From: Intestinimonas sp052065695
GTDB lineage: Bacteria; Bacillota; Clostridia; Oscillospirales; Oscillospiraceae
DNA: 64,000 bases
Direction: 5' to 3'
Assembly: GCF_052065695.1 (NCBI RefSeq)
Contig: NZ_JBQHTM010000010.1
Location: 12,402 to 76,401 of the forward strand
The notes beneath the pieces are model-generated. The model saw only the letters and a list, made by a program, of their open reading frames with translations, had not been told where the DNA came from and searched no databases. The first letter of the stretch is position 1, and each line of letters opens with the position of its first letter. This document shows, piece by piece, positions 24,910 to 33,813 of the stretch. A program made the translations under genes and the position numbers.

Positions 24910-25812
24910 TTACACCGCGCCCAGATACTGGCCGGCCTTGCTGGCGGCCATGGCGCCGTCGGAGGCGGCGGTAACCAGCTGCCGCAGCTCCTTGGAGCGG
25001 CTGTCTCCGGCCACAAAGACGCCGGGCACATTGGTGGCGCAGTCCTCGCCGGCCTGGATATAGCCATACTCGTTGAGCTTCAGAGGGGGAGAGAACTTCT
25101 GATTGTCGGGGATGAGCCCCACCGCCGCAAAGACGGCGGAGACATGGAGGATGCGCTGGTGCTCCGGCCCCATGAGCCGGATGGCCTCCACCTGTTTGTC
25201 CCCCTGGATCTCCAGCACCTTGTGGTCGGTAAGGAGCTTTACGTTCTCCTTGGTCTTCAGGTTGTCCACCAGGTACTTTTGGGCGGTGAGCTTGTCCCGG
25301 CGGTGGATGAGCCACACCGTGGGGCAGATGGAGGCCAGATAGATGGCATCCTCCACGGCGGTGTTGCCGCCGCCCACCACAGCCACCTCCTTGCCCTTAA
25401 AGAAACTGCCGTCGCAGGTGGCGCAGTAGCTCACGCCCTTGCCGCCCAGCTTTTCCTCTCCCGGGACGCCCAGCTTCCGGCGCTGGACGCCGTTGGCCAG
25501 GATGAGGGTGCGGCCCTCATAGGTCTCCTCGCCGGCGTGGACCACCTTCACGTCCCCTTTGTCCTCAAAGCCGGTGACGGCGGAGAACTGGAACTGGGTG
25601 CCCAAGTCGGCACACTGCTGATAGAGGCCCATGGCGAAATCAGGGCCGGAGATGGACAGGGTGCCCGGCCAGTTTTCCACATGGGGTGTGGTCACGGCCT
25701 GGCCGCCGGGGACGCCCCCTTCCAGCACCAGCACGCTGTGGCCCGCCCGGCGGGCGTACAGGGCGGCGGTCAGGCCGGCGGGACCGGCCCCTACAATGAC
25801 GATGTCATACAT
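24910..25812 (-). CDS. trxB: thioredoxin-disulfide reductase
   Basis: Transfers electrons from NADPH through FAD and a redox disulfide to thioredoxin in the cytoplasm. 300 residues, the usual low-molecular-weight bacterial length. The FAD motif GAGPAGLTAA is at 8-17, the redox-active CATC at 130-133, the NADPH-binding GGGNTAVEDA near 149-158, and the second FAD motif GVFVAGDSRSKELRQLVTAASDG near 265-287. ATG 25812 has AGGAGG upstream. It is a single-gene unit between two strong terminators. Confidence 0.97.
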   Translation of the reverse strand: MYDIVIVGAGPAGLTAALYARRAGHSVLVLEGGVPGGQAVTTPHVENWPGTLSISGPDFAMGLYQQCADLGTQFQFSAVTGFEDKGDVKVVHAGEETYEGRTLILANGVQRRKLGVPGEEKLGGKGVSYCATCDGSFFKGKEVAVVGGGNTAVEDAIYLASICPTVWLIHRRDKLTAQKYLVDNLKTKENVKLLTDHKVLEIQGDKQVEAIRLMGPEHQRILHVSAVFAAVGLIPDNQKFSPPLKLNEYGYIQAGEDCATNVPGVFVAGDSRSKELRQLVTAASDGAMAASKAGQYLGAV

Positions 25813-25909
25813 CGGAACTACCTCCTTTGGGTAAAGTTTTGCCTGCTGCCCCCATTCTAACCCAAATCAGGGCCGGAGGCAATCTCCTTTTCCACAAAGG
25901 GTGGAAAAA

Positions 25910-25940
25910 GCCCGCCCGGCGCTGACCGCGCCGGGCGGGC
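25910..25940 (-). terminator. terminator of the two-component operon
   Basis: Perfect 13-bp stem GCCCGCCCGGCGC (25910-25922) / GCGCCGGGCGGGC (25928-25940), followed on the minus strand by TTTTT. Confidence 0.9.
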
Positions 25941-25948
25941 TCTCCTTG

Positions 25949-28072
25949 TTACGGCTGCTCTGTCTGAGGTTTCTCAAGTGCCTCCGGCTCCCGGTACTCC
26001 GGGAAGGTGACCACCGCCTTGAAGAGGTCTCCGTCGATGTCCAGGCGGAAGGCGCCCCCCTGGAGCTCGGTGAGGCTCCGAGCGATGGAGAGGCCCAGGC
26101 CGGAGCCCTCGGTGGTCCGGGACACGTCCCCCCGGACAAACCGCTCCATGAGCTGCTCCGCCGGGATGTTCAGGGGGTCCCGGGAGATGTTCTTCACCGA
26201 CAGCACCACGCTGCCCTCCCAGCTCCGCACGTCCAGGTAGACCCGGGTCCCGGGCAGGGCGTATTTGACGCAGTTGCCCAGCAGGTTGTCGATGATCCGC
26301 CAAAGGTGGCGACCATCGGCCTCCACATAGAGTTCATGGTCGGTTGTGGTGAGCACTGGGGTCAGACCGCTCTTTTCAAACTTCTCCTGGTACTCCCCCA
26401 GGGCCTGGTCCAACAGCTGGGTAAAGCCCATCTTTTCCCGCACCACGGTCAGGCTCCCCGTAGAGGCTTTGGATGCCTCCACCAGATCCTCAGTGAGCTT
26501 TTTGAGCCGCTGGCTCTTCCGGTCCAGCACGGCGATATACTCCCGGGCCTTGGGGTCCTGGATGTCCACCTTCTTCAGCAGATCCACATAGTTGATGATA
26601 GAGGTGAGAGGGGTCTTGAGGTCGTGGGAGACGTTGGTAATGAGCTCGGCCTTGAACCGCTCACTCTTGAGCCGCTCCTCCACGGCGCTGCCGATGGCAG
26701 CGCCCAGGTCGTTGAGCTGCCCAGCGTGCTCCCGGAGGTCCCGATACATCCCATCCGTATCGATCTTGTAGTCGGGTTCACCGCCCACGATGCGCTCGGT
26801 CCCCTCCCGGATGGCCCGCCACTGCCGTACCCAGCGGCACAGCCGCCAGAGAACATAGCCCTGATAGATCGGCACAAGCACTACCGTGGGGGTGGTGATG
26901 GCGGTACCCAGCAGGTACAAAAGGAAGGTTTTCACCGGACGTTTCGTTACGCTCCAGTTGGCGGCGGCCTCTCCGATCACCCGGCCCAGCCAGCGGCACA
27001 GCCGCCAGATCAGCGTGTTCCGGAACATATGTCCCGCCTTCCACCGCACCGCCAGGGTCTGGGTCACAGACAGGAAGAGCACGCTGCCCGTCAGAGTGAA
27101 GATGCCCAGACCCACAAAGGGGGTCAGACGGGGCGCCGCCTGGTTGATGGAATAGGTGATGGAGTCTCCACCGCTCAAAAGGAGACTCAGCAGGAGCCCC
27201 ACCAGCAGCAGGTAGAGGTCCAGGGGGATGCGGTCCTGAAAGCTCAGATGGATTCTCTCCTCTCCTCTTCGATAGCCGGCGGAGCGGCACAGCGCCCACA
27301 GACACCACAGGGCACACAGCAGGGTTACCACCGCCGTCCCGGAGATGGCGGGCAGATAAGTCTGAAAGATCTGGTAGTTGGCAAAGTCGGACCTGAAATA
27401 GTCATCCGCCGCCAGGGGCCATTGCACACCGCTCTGGATGGTGAAGGGCACCGTTTCCACCCGGCTGTCCATGGCCTGGCGGTAGCCGCCGCTCCAGCCC
27501 TGGCCCTCGCCGTCGCCCCGGTAGCCATACCCGTTATACTGTCCCACGAAGTCGGCGGGATCGCTGAATACATAGGTCCCATCCGCCAGGTAGATCATGA
27601 GGCCGCTCCGGTCACTGCTCTCGTCGTAGACGGTGTAATCCGACTCGTGGAGCTCCTCTCCCCGGGTCAGGGTCTGCTCCCACAGGGCCACGGCAGACAC
27701 GCTGTCCATGGAGGTCCCCTCCGGAAGGTTGGTGTAGAGAGGGGTGCCGTCCTGGGCGTGGATCTCCACCCGATAGTTGGTGTTCTCCGGCGCGAGCATG
27801 CTCTTTAGGTTCTCCAGCCGCTTCCGGTCGGTGTAGCTCAGCTTCCCGTCCCATTTCTCTTGCAGGAGCAGGCCGACGATCTCCCCGGCATAATAATCAT
27901 AGAACTGCACCACCCGTGAGATGCTGTAGCTGTCGGTATAGCTACCGCTCACCCACAGGTTGTCCCATTGGCTCAAGGTGATGAGCCCCGTCCAGAAGGC
28001 CACGGCGCACAAGATCACCCCGGCCAGAAAGAGCCCCGCCCTGCCGCCGGGACTGGTAAAGGCCCGCTTCAT
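25949..28072 (-). CDS. membrane sensor histidine kinase
   Basis: A 707-residue sensor. A first membrane helix at about 13-33 is followed by an external sensing region to about 240. Several further hydrophobic segments (for example AVVTLLCALWCLWAL, LYLLLVGLLLSLLL, PTVVLVPIYQGYVLW) come before the cytoplasmic kinase core. The H-box is ITNVSHDLKTPLTSIINY near 475-492, the N-box LLGNCVKYAL near 588 and the G2-box EGSGLGLSIARSL near 662-674. It autophosphorylates on the H-box His and passes phosphate to the response regulator encoded 25 bases upstream. ATG 28072 has GGGAGG upstream. The signal is unknown; the many-helix membrane part is unusual for this class. Confidence 0.92.
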   Translation of the reverse strand: MKRAFTSPGGRAGLFLAGVILCAVAFWTGLITLSQWDNLWVSGSYTDSYSISRVVQFYDYYAGEIVGLLLQEKWDGKLSYTDRKRLENLKSMLAPENTNYRVEIHAQDGTPLYTNLPEGTSMDSVSAVALWEQTLTRGEELHESDYTVYDESSDRSGLMIYLADGTYVFSDPADFVGQYNGYGYRGDGEGQGWSGGYRQAMDSRVETVPFTIQSGVQWPLAADDYFRSDFANYQIFQTYLPAISGTAVVTLLCALWCLWALCRSAGYRRGEERIHLSFQDRIPLDLYLLLVGLLLSLLLSGGDSITYSINQAAPRLTPFVGLGIFTLTGSVLFLSVTQTLAVRWKAGHMFRNTLIWRLCRWLGRVIGEAAANWSVTKRPVKTFLLYLLGTAITTPTVVLVPIYQGYVLWRLCRWVRQWRAIREGTERIVGGEPDYKIDTDGMYRDLREHAGQLNDLGAAIGSAVEERLKSERFKAELITNVSHDLKTPLTSIINYVDLLKKVDIQDPKAREYIAVLDRKSQRLKKLTEDLVEASKASTGSLTVVREKMGFTQLLDQALGEYQEKFEKSGLTPVLTTTDHELYVEADGRHLWRIIDNLLGNCVKYALPGTRVYLDVRSWEGSVVLSVKNISRDPLNIPAEQLMERFVRGDVSRTTEGSGLGLSIARSLTELQGGAFRLDIDGDLFKAVVTFPEYREPEALEKPQTEQP

Positions 28073-28097
28073 CACTTTCCTCCCTTTGGAAGAAGGC

Positions 28098-28796
28098 TCA
28101 CGCCTTCTCCATCTTATAGCCCAGACCCCACACCACCTTGATGTACCGAGGGTTGGCCGGGTCGATCTCCAGCTTCTCCCGCAGGTGCCGGATGTGGACG
28201 GCCACCGTATTCTCTGAACCAAGAGAGGGGTCGTTCCACACCCGCTCGTAGATCTGACTGGTGGAGAACACCCGTCCCGGGTGCCGCATGAGCAGTAAGA
28301 GTATATTGTACTCGATGGGGGTAAGGCTGACCCCTTCCCCGTCCACTGTCACCGACTTGGCGCCATCGTCCATGGCAATGCCGCCGTTACGGAGGATTTG
28401 GGGCGCGTCCTCCGCCTTCTGCTGACCGCCCAGGGTGGTATACCGCCGGAGCTGGCTCTTCACCCGGGCAAGCACCTCGATGGGGTTGAAGGGCTTGGTC
28501 ACATAGTCGTCCGCCCCGATGTTCAGGCCCAGGATCTTGTCGGCGTCCTCGCTCTTGGCGGTGAGGAAGATGATGGGGATGTTCTCCGTCTCCCGCAGCT
28601 TGGCGGTGGCCCGGATGCCGTCCATTCCAGGCATCATGATATCCATGAGAATGAGGTGGATCTCGTGCTCCTTCACCGCATTCAGGGCCTCGATCCCGTT
28701 GTAGGCGTGGTAGGTCTGGTAGCCGTCGCTGGTGAGATAGATGTCCAGGGCCGAGACGATGTCCCGGTCGTCGTCACAGATCAGAATGTTATACAA
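28098..28796 (-). CDS. OmpR/PhoB-family response regulator
   Basis: A DNA-binding response regulator of about 232 residues. The receiver has the acidic pocket ICDDDRD at 5-11, phospho-acceptor Asp in LMDIMMPGMDG near 50, LTAKSE near 77 and YVTKPFNP near 98. The C-terminal winged helix ends with the recognition helix region SENTVAVHIRHLREKLE and VWGLGYKM. I chose TTG 28796 because GGAGG at 28807-28811 is ten bases upstream of it and only one base from an in-frame GTG at 28805. It is first in the two-gene operon with the sensor kinase. Target genes cannot be deduced. Confidence 0.93.
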   Translation of the reverse strand: MYNILICDDDRDIVSALDIYLTSDGYQTYHAYNGIEALNAVKEHEIHLILMDIMMPGMDGIRATAKLRETENIPIIFLTAKSEDADKILGLNIGADDYVTKPFNPIEVLARVKSQLRRYTTLGGQQKAEDAPQILRNGGIAMDDGAKSVTVDGEGVSLTPIEYNILLLLMRHPGRVFSTSQIYERVWNDPSLGSENTVAVHIRHLREKLEIDPANPRYIKVVWGLGYKMEKA

Positions 28797-28947
28797 AGGG
28801 CTCACTCCTCCGCTTTCATGGTCAGGATAACACTGCTTTTTTAAGGTCCGGCGGGCAAGTTCCTTAAGAAGTCATTAAAATTCCCCGCGGCTTCTGTGAG
28901 CAGTATACCATGTCCCGCAGCCGCTGGCAACGGCATCTGACGACAGG

Positions 28948-28985
28948 AAAAGCCCCCGCGCCGCTGAGCGGCGCGGGGGCTTTTT
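28948..28985. terminator. bidirectional terminator upstream of response regulator / after lctP
   Basis: AAAAGCCCCCGCGCCGC pairs with GCGGCGCGGGGGCTTTT, flanked by A and T runs. On the minus strand it ends the lactate permease transcript. Confidence 0.9.
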
Positions 28986-29006
28986 CACTGATAGGATAGA
29001 CTGGGA

Positions 29007-30572
29007 TCAGACACCCAGGATGGGAACCACGATACCGCCCAGGAGACCCACGATCAGGCAGGCGATGACCAGCTCCAGGAGCGCCCATTTGATGATGCCG
29101 CCCAGGAGCTTGGAATCCTGACCCACCAGGCCCACGGCCGCAGCGGCGGTGGCGATGCACTGGGGAGAGAGGATCTTGCCGATACCGGCGCCGGTGGAGT
29201 TGGCGGCGGCCAGCCAGAAGGGAGAGGCGCCGATCTGCTCAGCAGCCGCAGTCTGCAGGCTGCCCAGCAGCACCTCGGTGCTGGTGCCGCTGCCGGTGAT
29301 GAAGGCGCCCAGAGCCGCGATGATGGGGGCCACGAAGGGATAGAAGCTGCCGGTGATGGACACGAAGAAGACAGCCATGTCGTTGATCATGCCGCAGTAG
29401 GTCATGATCTTGGCCACCGCCAGCACCGACATGATGGTGATGATGGTCTTGGACATCTGCTTCACGGTGGCCACAAGAGTGTCAATCATCATCTTGGGAG
29501 TGGCCTTCTGAACGAAGCCGCCGATGATGGCCGCCACGAAGATCCAGATACCGGGGGTGTTGATCCAGCTGAAGGAGGCGTTGCCGGCATTGGCAGAGGT
29601 GCTGATCTTAATGGAGCTGGAGAAGCCGGCCAGAGCGCTGTTGATGGGGGGCACCAGCTTGGAGGTGACCAGCAGCAGCACAAAGATGAGGATGAAAGGC
29701 AGCCAGGACACCAGAGCCTTATGGCCGTCAATGGTCTGAGCGTTGGTGTTGCCGGCACTCATGTTGTACTCAGCAGGGATTTCCTTGCCTTTCCGGGCAC
29801 GAGCCATGAGGATGGTGCAGCCCAGGCTGACCACGCAGCCCACGATGACGGCCAGCTCGGGGCCGGTAAACTTGGCCACGATGAGCTGAGGCACCACAAA
29901 GGAGACACCGGAGACCAGGGTGATGCCCACCATGCCCTTCAGGGCCTTGACGCCGCCACCGCCCACGATGACCATGAGGAAGGGCACCAGGATCATGAAG
30001 GGGATCATCTGCACCACAGTGGTGAAGGCCAGGGGCAGGGGATCCAGACCGGTCACGTTGGCCAGGGTCACGGTGGGGATACCCACGGAGCCGAAGGCGG
30101 TGGGGAAGGCGTTGGCGAGCATGCACACCAGGCAGGCCACGATGGGGTCCATTCCCATGCCGGCCAGCATGCTGGCCGGGATGGCGATGGCGGTACCAAA
30201 GCCGGCCATGCCCTCCATGAAGCCGCCGAAGCACCAGCCGATGAGGAGCACCAGCACACGCTTATCGGCGGAGACGCCGGTGAGCATCTGCTTGATGACG
30301 TCCATGGCGCCCGTCTTCAGAGACAGATTATAAGTAAAGATGGCGGCGATGATGACCAGGATGATGGGCCACAGCGCAGAGGCAAAGCCCTCCAGCGCGG
30401 AGGTGGCACAGTCCACAGCCGGCATCTTCCACAGGAACAGGGACTCCACGATGGTGATAATCAGTGCGCCCACGCAGGCCTTGTGGCCGGCCATCTTCAG
30501 TCCGGTCAGTGCCACAATCAGCCAGATGATGGGCAGCAGCGACAATACACCTTTTAGTACGATCTCTCCCAC
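29007..30572 (-). CDS. lctP: L-lactate permease family transporter
   Basis: Takes up L- or D-lactate (and glycolate in relatives) with protons. 521 residues with about 13 membrane helices; typical LctP pieces are LLPIIWLIVALTGLKM (about 13-28), GWCFGGFMEGMAGFGTAIAIPASML (about 112-136), ANAFPTAFGSVGIPTVTLA (about 152-170) and APIIAALGAFITGSGTSTEVLLGSLQ (about 412-437). It starts with GTG, with GAGGAG nine bases upstream. It is divergent from larA and glcD, with four repeated operators between, so uptake and use of lactate are probably co-regulated. Confidence 0.93.
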   Translation of the reverse strand: MGEIVLKGVLSLLPIIWLIVALTGLKMAGHKACVGALIITIVESLFLWKMPAVDCATSALEGFASALWPIILVIIAAIFTYNLSLKTGAMDVIKQMLTGVSADKRVLVLLIGWCFGGFMEGMAGFGTAIAIPASMLAGMGMDPIVACLVCMLANAFPTAFGSVGIPTVTLANVTGLDPLPLAFTTVVQMIPFMILVPFLMVIVGGGGVKALKGMVGITLVSGVSFVVPQLIVAKFTGPELAVIVGCVVSLGCTILMARARKGKEIPAEYNMSAGNTNAQTIDGHKALVSWLPFILIFVLLLVTSKLVPPINSALAGFSSSIKISTSANAGNASFSWINTPGIWIFVAAIIGGFVQKATPKMMIDTLVATVKQMSKTIITIMSVLAVAKIMTYCGMINDMAVFFVSITGSFYPFVAPIIAALGAFITGSGTSTEVLLGSLQTAAAEQIGASPFWLAAANSTGAGIGKILSPQCIATAAAAVGLVGQDSKLLGGIIKWALLELVIACLIVGLLGGIVVPILGV

Positions 30573-30598
30573 AACTTGTCACTCCTCTTTCCGGTAGC

Positions 30599-30613
30599 AT
30601 TGGTGCTACCAAT
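30599..30613. promoter_or_regulatory. GntR-type operator 1 (TTGGTnnnACCAA)
   Basis: ATTGGT-GCT-ACCAAT, a perfect 6-3-6 dyad in the lctP leader region. Confidence 0.65.
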
Positions 30614-30659
30614 TTTGCGTGCTTAACCTCATTTTTGCCTGTTATCTGGGTGTTTTTTC

Positions 30660-30674
30660 ATTGGTTCCACCAAT
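30660..30674. promoter_or_regulatory. GntR-type operator 2
   Basis: ATTGGT-TCC-ACCAAT, perfect dyad, same pattern as operator 1. Confidence 0.65.
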
Positions 30675-30757
30675 TTTCATAGTTATTTTAGCTCTTTGTG
30701 AGCACATTGTCCAGAGCATTTTTGCCAAAGACCTCATTTTCCTACAAAGTGCCGAAT

Positions 30758-30772
30758 ATTGGTAGTACAAAT
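30758..30772. promoter_or_regulatory. GntR-type operator 3, imperfect
   Basis: ATTGGT-AGT-ACAAAT, one mismatch in the right half. Confidence 0.5.
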
Positions 30773-30813
30773 TGTGCGGAATGGAGAATTGTTAGAAAAT
30801 TGTTTAAAAACCC

Positions 30814-30841
30814 TTGCATCTCAGCGGCATTGTGCTAAACT
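30814..30841 (+). promoter_or_regulatory. probable larA promoter
   Basis: TTGCAT at 30814-30819, 16 bases, TAAACT at 30836-30841; operator 4 would lie just after the transcription start, a repressing position. Confidence 0.5.
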
Positions 30842-30853
30842 TATATGCAGGAA

Positions 30854-30868
30854 ATAGGTAGGACCAAT
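30854..30868. promoter_or_regulatory. GntR-type operator 4, imperfect
   Basis: ATAGGT-AGG-ACCAAT, one mismatch in the left half. The three-base spacer and the position between divergent lactate genes fit LldR/LctR-like regulators, whose known sites have this form. Confidence 0.55.
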
Positions 30869-30933
30869 TAAGAAATTTGGTTTTGCCGTGTTGCGGTGCT
30901 CAGCGCACTGAAATTTGAAATGGAGGGATCAAC

Positions 30934-32202
30934 ATGCGAATCCCCTTTGGCACCACCGGTCTGGAGCTCAGCCGGGATGTGACCGGGGCAGAAGTCCTGG
31001 AATCCGCCATCGGGACCCTGAAGGCTGAAGGCAGCGAGGATGACATCGTCAAAAAGGCGATGGCCAATCCCATCGGCTCGGCCAAACTCTCCGAGCTGGC
31101 CAAGGGCAAGAAGACCGCCACCATTATCGTCAGCGATCACACCCGCCCGGTGCCCAGCAAGCACATCCTCCCCTTCATGCTCGCCGAGCTGCGGGAGGGC
31201 AACCCCGATATTGACATCACTCTGCTTATCGCCACCGGTTTCCACCGTCCCACCAGCCACGAGGAGCTGGTGAACAAAGTCGGTGAGAAGATTGCCAACG
31301 AGGAAAAGTTCGTCTGCCACGACAGCCGGGACGCCTCCAGCAACGTGGAGATCGGCGTCCTCCCCTCCGGCGCCAAGCTGGTCATCGACAAGGTGGCCGC
31401 CGAGACCGATCTGCTGGTGGCCGAGGGCTTCATTGAGCCCCACTTCTTCGCCGGCTTCTCCGGTGGCCGCAAGAGCGTGCTCCCCGGCGTGTGCGACCAG
31501 GTCACCGTGCTGGGCAACCACTGCTCCAAGTTCATCGACTCCCCCTGCGCCCGCACCGGCATCCTGGAGGGCAACCCCCTGCACAACGACATGGTCGCCG
31601 CCGCCAAGCTGGCCAAGCTGCAGTACATCGTCAACGTGGTCATCGACGAAGAGAAGCACGTTGCCGCTGCCTTTGCCGGCGATCCCTTCCAGGCCCATGA
31701 GACCGGCTGTGCCTTCCTGAAGGGCTACTGCCGCGTCAAGCCTGAGAAGAAGGGCGATATCGTCATCACCTCCAACGGCGGCGCTCCCCTGGATCAGAAC
31801 ATGTACCAGTCCGTGAAGGGCCTGACCGCCGCTGAGGCGGCCGCCGCTCCCGGCGCCGTGCTTATCATCTCCACCCGCTGCAACGACGGCACCGGCGGCG
31901 ACAGCTTTTATCACGCCCTGGCCGACTGCGACACCCTGGAGCACCTGATGGAGCGCATCCTGGCCACCCCCATGGACAAGACCGACCCCGACCAGTGGGA
32001 GTACCAGATCCTCTGCCGTATGATGCTCAAGCACCGTATCATCTTCGTCTCCGAGCCCGCCATGCAGAAGACCATCGAGGAGATGAAGCTGGAGTACGCC
32101 CCCGATCTGGACACCGCTCTGGACCGCGCCCGGGAGGCCAAGGGCAAGGATGCCCACCTGGTCATCATCCCCAACGGCATCTCCGTCATCGTCGAGCCCT
32201 GA
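30934..32202 (+). CDS. larA: nickel-dependent lactate racemase family protein
   Basis: Interconverts D- and L-2-hydroxy acids with the nickel-pincer nucleotide cofactor. 422 residues. The cofactor Lys (Lys184 in L. plantarum LarA) is Lys180 here, in FFAGFSGGRKSVLPG. The Ni-ligand His is His196 (GNHCSKF), and the catalytic histidines correspond to His104 (TGFHRPTS) and His170 (IEPHFF). Their spacing matches the characterised enzyme exactly (H-10-K-16-H). SDHTRPVP near 67-74 is also typical. ATG 30934 has GGAGGG upstream. It is followed by a GlcD-type dehydrogenase. The cofactor-making genes larB, larC and larE are not in this window. Relatives racemise other 2-hydroxy acids, so lactate is inferred from lctP and glcD. 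Confidence 0.92.
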   Translation: MRIPFGTTGLELSRDVTGAEVLESAIGTLKAEGSEDDIVKKAMANPIGSAKLSELAKGKKTATIIVSDHTRPVPSKHILPFMLAELREGNPDIDITLLIATGFHRPTSHEELVNKVGEKIANEEKFVCHDSRDASSNVEIGVLPSGAKLVIDKVAAETDLLVAEGFIEPHFFAGFSGGRKSVLPGVCDQVTVLGNHCSKFIDSPCARTGILEGNPLHNDMVAAAKLAKLQYIVNVVIDEEKHVAAAFAGDPFQAHETGCAFLKGYCRVKPEKKGDIVITSNGGAPLDQNMYQSVKGLTAAEAAAAPGAVLIISTRCNDGTGGDSFYHALADCDTLEHLMERILATPMDKTDPDQWEYQILCRMMLKHRIIFVSEPAMQKTIEEMKLEYAPDLDTALDRAREAKGKDAHLVIIPNGISVIVEP

Positions 32203-32265
32203 AGATCCCACTTCATTTAAAAGATACATAGTAACATCCTGAAAGATTTTAGGAGGTAAATGATC

Positions 32266-33687
32266 ATGGCTCAGTACAATCAGCTCACGCCCGAAATCAT
32301 TGAGAAGATCAAGGCCGTCGCCCCCGAGCGCGTCTACGTCGGTGCCGACGTCAACGCCGACTACGCCCGCGACGAGATGCCCATCTACGGCACCCGGATG
32401 CCCGATGTGGCCATCGATGTCATGAGCACGGAGGAAGTCTCCGCCGTCATGAAGATCTGCAACGAGAACCACATCCCTGTCACCTGCCGCGGCGCCGGCA
32501 CCGGTCTGGCCGGCGCCTGCACCCCCATCGCCGGCGGCGTGGTCATCTGCACCACCAAGATGAAGCAGATCCTGGGCTACGACACCGACAACTTCGTGGT
32601 CCGCGTTCAGCCCGGCGTGCTCCTCAACGACCTGGCCGAGGATGCCTTGAAGCAGGGCCTCCTGTATCCCCCCGATCCCGGTGAGAAGTTCGCCACCCTG
32701 GGCGGCAACGTCGCCACCAACGCCGGCGGCATGCGCGCCGTGAAGTACGGCGCCACCCGTGACTACGTCTCTGCCATGACCGTGGTCCTCCCCTCCGGTG
32801 AGGTTGTCCACTTCGGCTCCAACGTGTCCAAGACCTCTTCCGGTTACTCCCTGCTGAACCTGATGATCGGCTCCGAGGGTACCCTGGGCATCATCACCGA
32901 GCTCACTCTGAAGCTCATCCCCGCCCCCAAGGTCACCGTCAGCCTGATCGTCCCCTATGAGAACCTGGACGAGGCCATTGCCACCGTGCCCAAGTTCAAG
33001 AAGAACCACATGAATCCCCAGGCTCTGGAGTTCTTCGAGAAGGAGATCCTCATCTCCTCCGAGGAGTATCTGGGCAAGGCTGTGTTCCCCCGCAACGTGG
33101 GCGGCACCGATGTGGGCGCCTACCTGCTGGTAACCTTCGACGGCAACACCCAGGACGAGATCGACGCCATCGTGGAGCAGGCCGCTGAGCTGGTCCTGGA
33201 GGCCGGCGCTCTGGACGTGCTGGTGGCCGACACCCCCGCCAAGATGAAGGATGCCTGGGCTGCCCGTTCCTCCTTCCTGGAGGGCATCGAGGAGCAGACC
33301 AAGCTGCTGGACGAGTGCGACGTGGTCGTCCCCGTGAGCCGCATTGCCGACTTCGTGGGCTACTTCAAGAGCATCGAGCCCAACTACGGCTTCAAGGTCA
33401 AGAGCTTCGGCCACGCCGGCGACGGCAACCTGCACATCTACACCTGCGCCAACGACATGGAGCTGGATGAGTTCAAGAAGCAGGTCGACGACTTCATGAC
33501 CAAGATCTACGACAAGGCTACTGAGATGGGCGGTCTGGTTTCCGGCGAGCACGGCATCGGCATGGGCAAGATCGAGTACCTGGCCCGCAGCGTGGGCGCC
33601 ACCAACATGAAGCTGATGGAAGAGATCAAGAAGGTCTTCGACCCCAACCTGATCCTCAACCCCGGCAAGGTTTGCTACAAGCTGTAA
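32266..33687 (+). CDS. FAD-binding oxidoreductase, GlcD/D-lactate dehydrogenase type
   Basis: Oxidises a D-2-hydroxy acid such as D-lactate or glycolate to the 2-oxo acid. 473 residues. The PCMH-type FAD domain shows VTCRGAGTGLAGACTP (about 70-85), PDPGEKFATLGGNVATNAGGMRAVKYG (about 140-166) and IGSEGTLGIITELTLK (about 203-218). The C-terminal substrate domain ends with FGHAGDGNLHIYTC (about 382-395) and SGEHGIGMGK (about 427-436), with the metal-binding histidines. I chose ATG 32266, nine bases after AGGAGG; an ATG at 32260 is too close. Anaerobic homologues pair with an electron-transferring flavoprotein, which is not encoded here. With LarA and LctP it forms a lactate utilisation unit. Confidence 0.92.
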   Translation: MAQYNQLTPEIIEKIKAVAPERVYVGADVNADYARDEMPIYGTRMPDVAIDVMSTEEVSAVMKICNENHIPVTCRGAGTGLAGACTPIAGGVVICTTKMKQILGYDTDNFVVRVQPGVLLNDLAEDALKQGLLYPPDPGEKFATLGGNVATNAGGMRAVKYGATRDYVSAMTVVLPSGEVVHFGSNVSKTSSGYSLLNLMIGSEGTLGIITELTLKLIPAPKVTVSLIVPYENLDEAIATVPKFKKNHMNPQALEFFEKEILISSEEYLGKAVFPRNVGGTDVGAYLLVTFDGNTQDEIDAIVEQAAELVLEAGALDVLVADTPAKMKDAWAARSSFLEGIEEQTKLLDECDVVVPVSRIADFVGYFKSIEPNYGFKVKSFGHAGDGNLHIYTCANDMELDEFKKQVDDFMTKIYDKATEMGGLVSGEHGIGMGKIEYLARSVGATNMKLMEEIKKVFDPNLILNPGKVCYKL

Positions 33688-33708
33688 GCATTTCATTTCT
33701 GTTTCCCG

Positions 33709-33788
33709 GAGGGGCGGTCCAAAATGGACCGCCCCTCCCTGCATGAGCAAGGGGACGCCCCGGCATGGCCGGGGCGTCCCCTTGTTTT
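33709..33788. terminator. double terminator between glcD-type gene and MATE gene
   Basis: First stem GAGGGGCGGTCC (33709-33720) / GGACCGCCCCTC (33726-33737); second stem AAGGGGACGCCCCGG (33749-33763) / CCGGGGCGTCCCCTT (33769-33783) then GTTTTT. They separate convergent genes. Confidence 0.85.
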
Positions 33789-33813
33789 TCCCGTGTCTGC
33801 CCAACCGGGCAGT

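Noticed and set aside
30868..33804. A 978-codon open minus-strand frame opposite larA and the GlcD-type gene
   Set aside because: It is antisense to two genes with complete active sites, has Gly/Val/His-biased composition typical of GC-rich shadows and no ribosome site.
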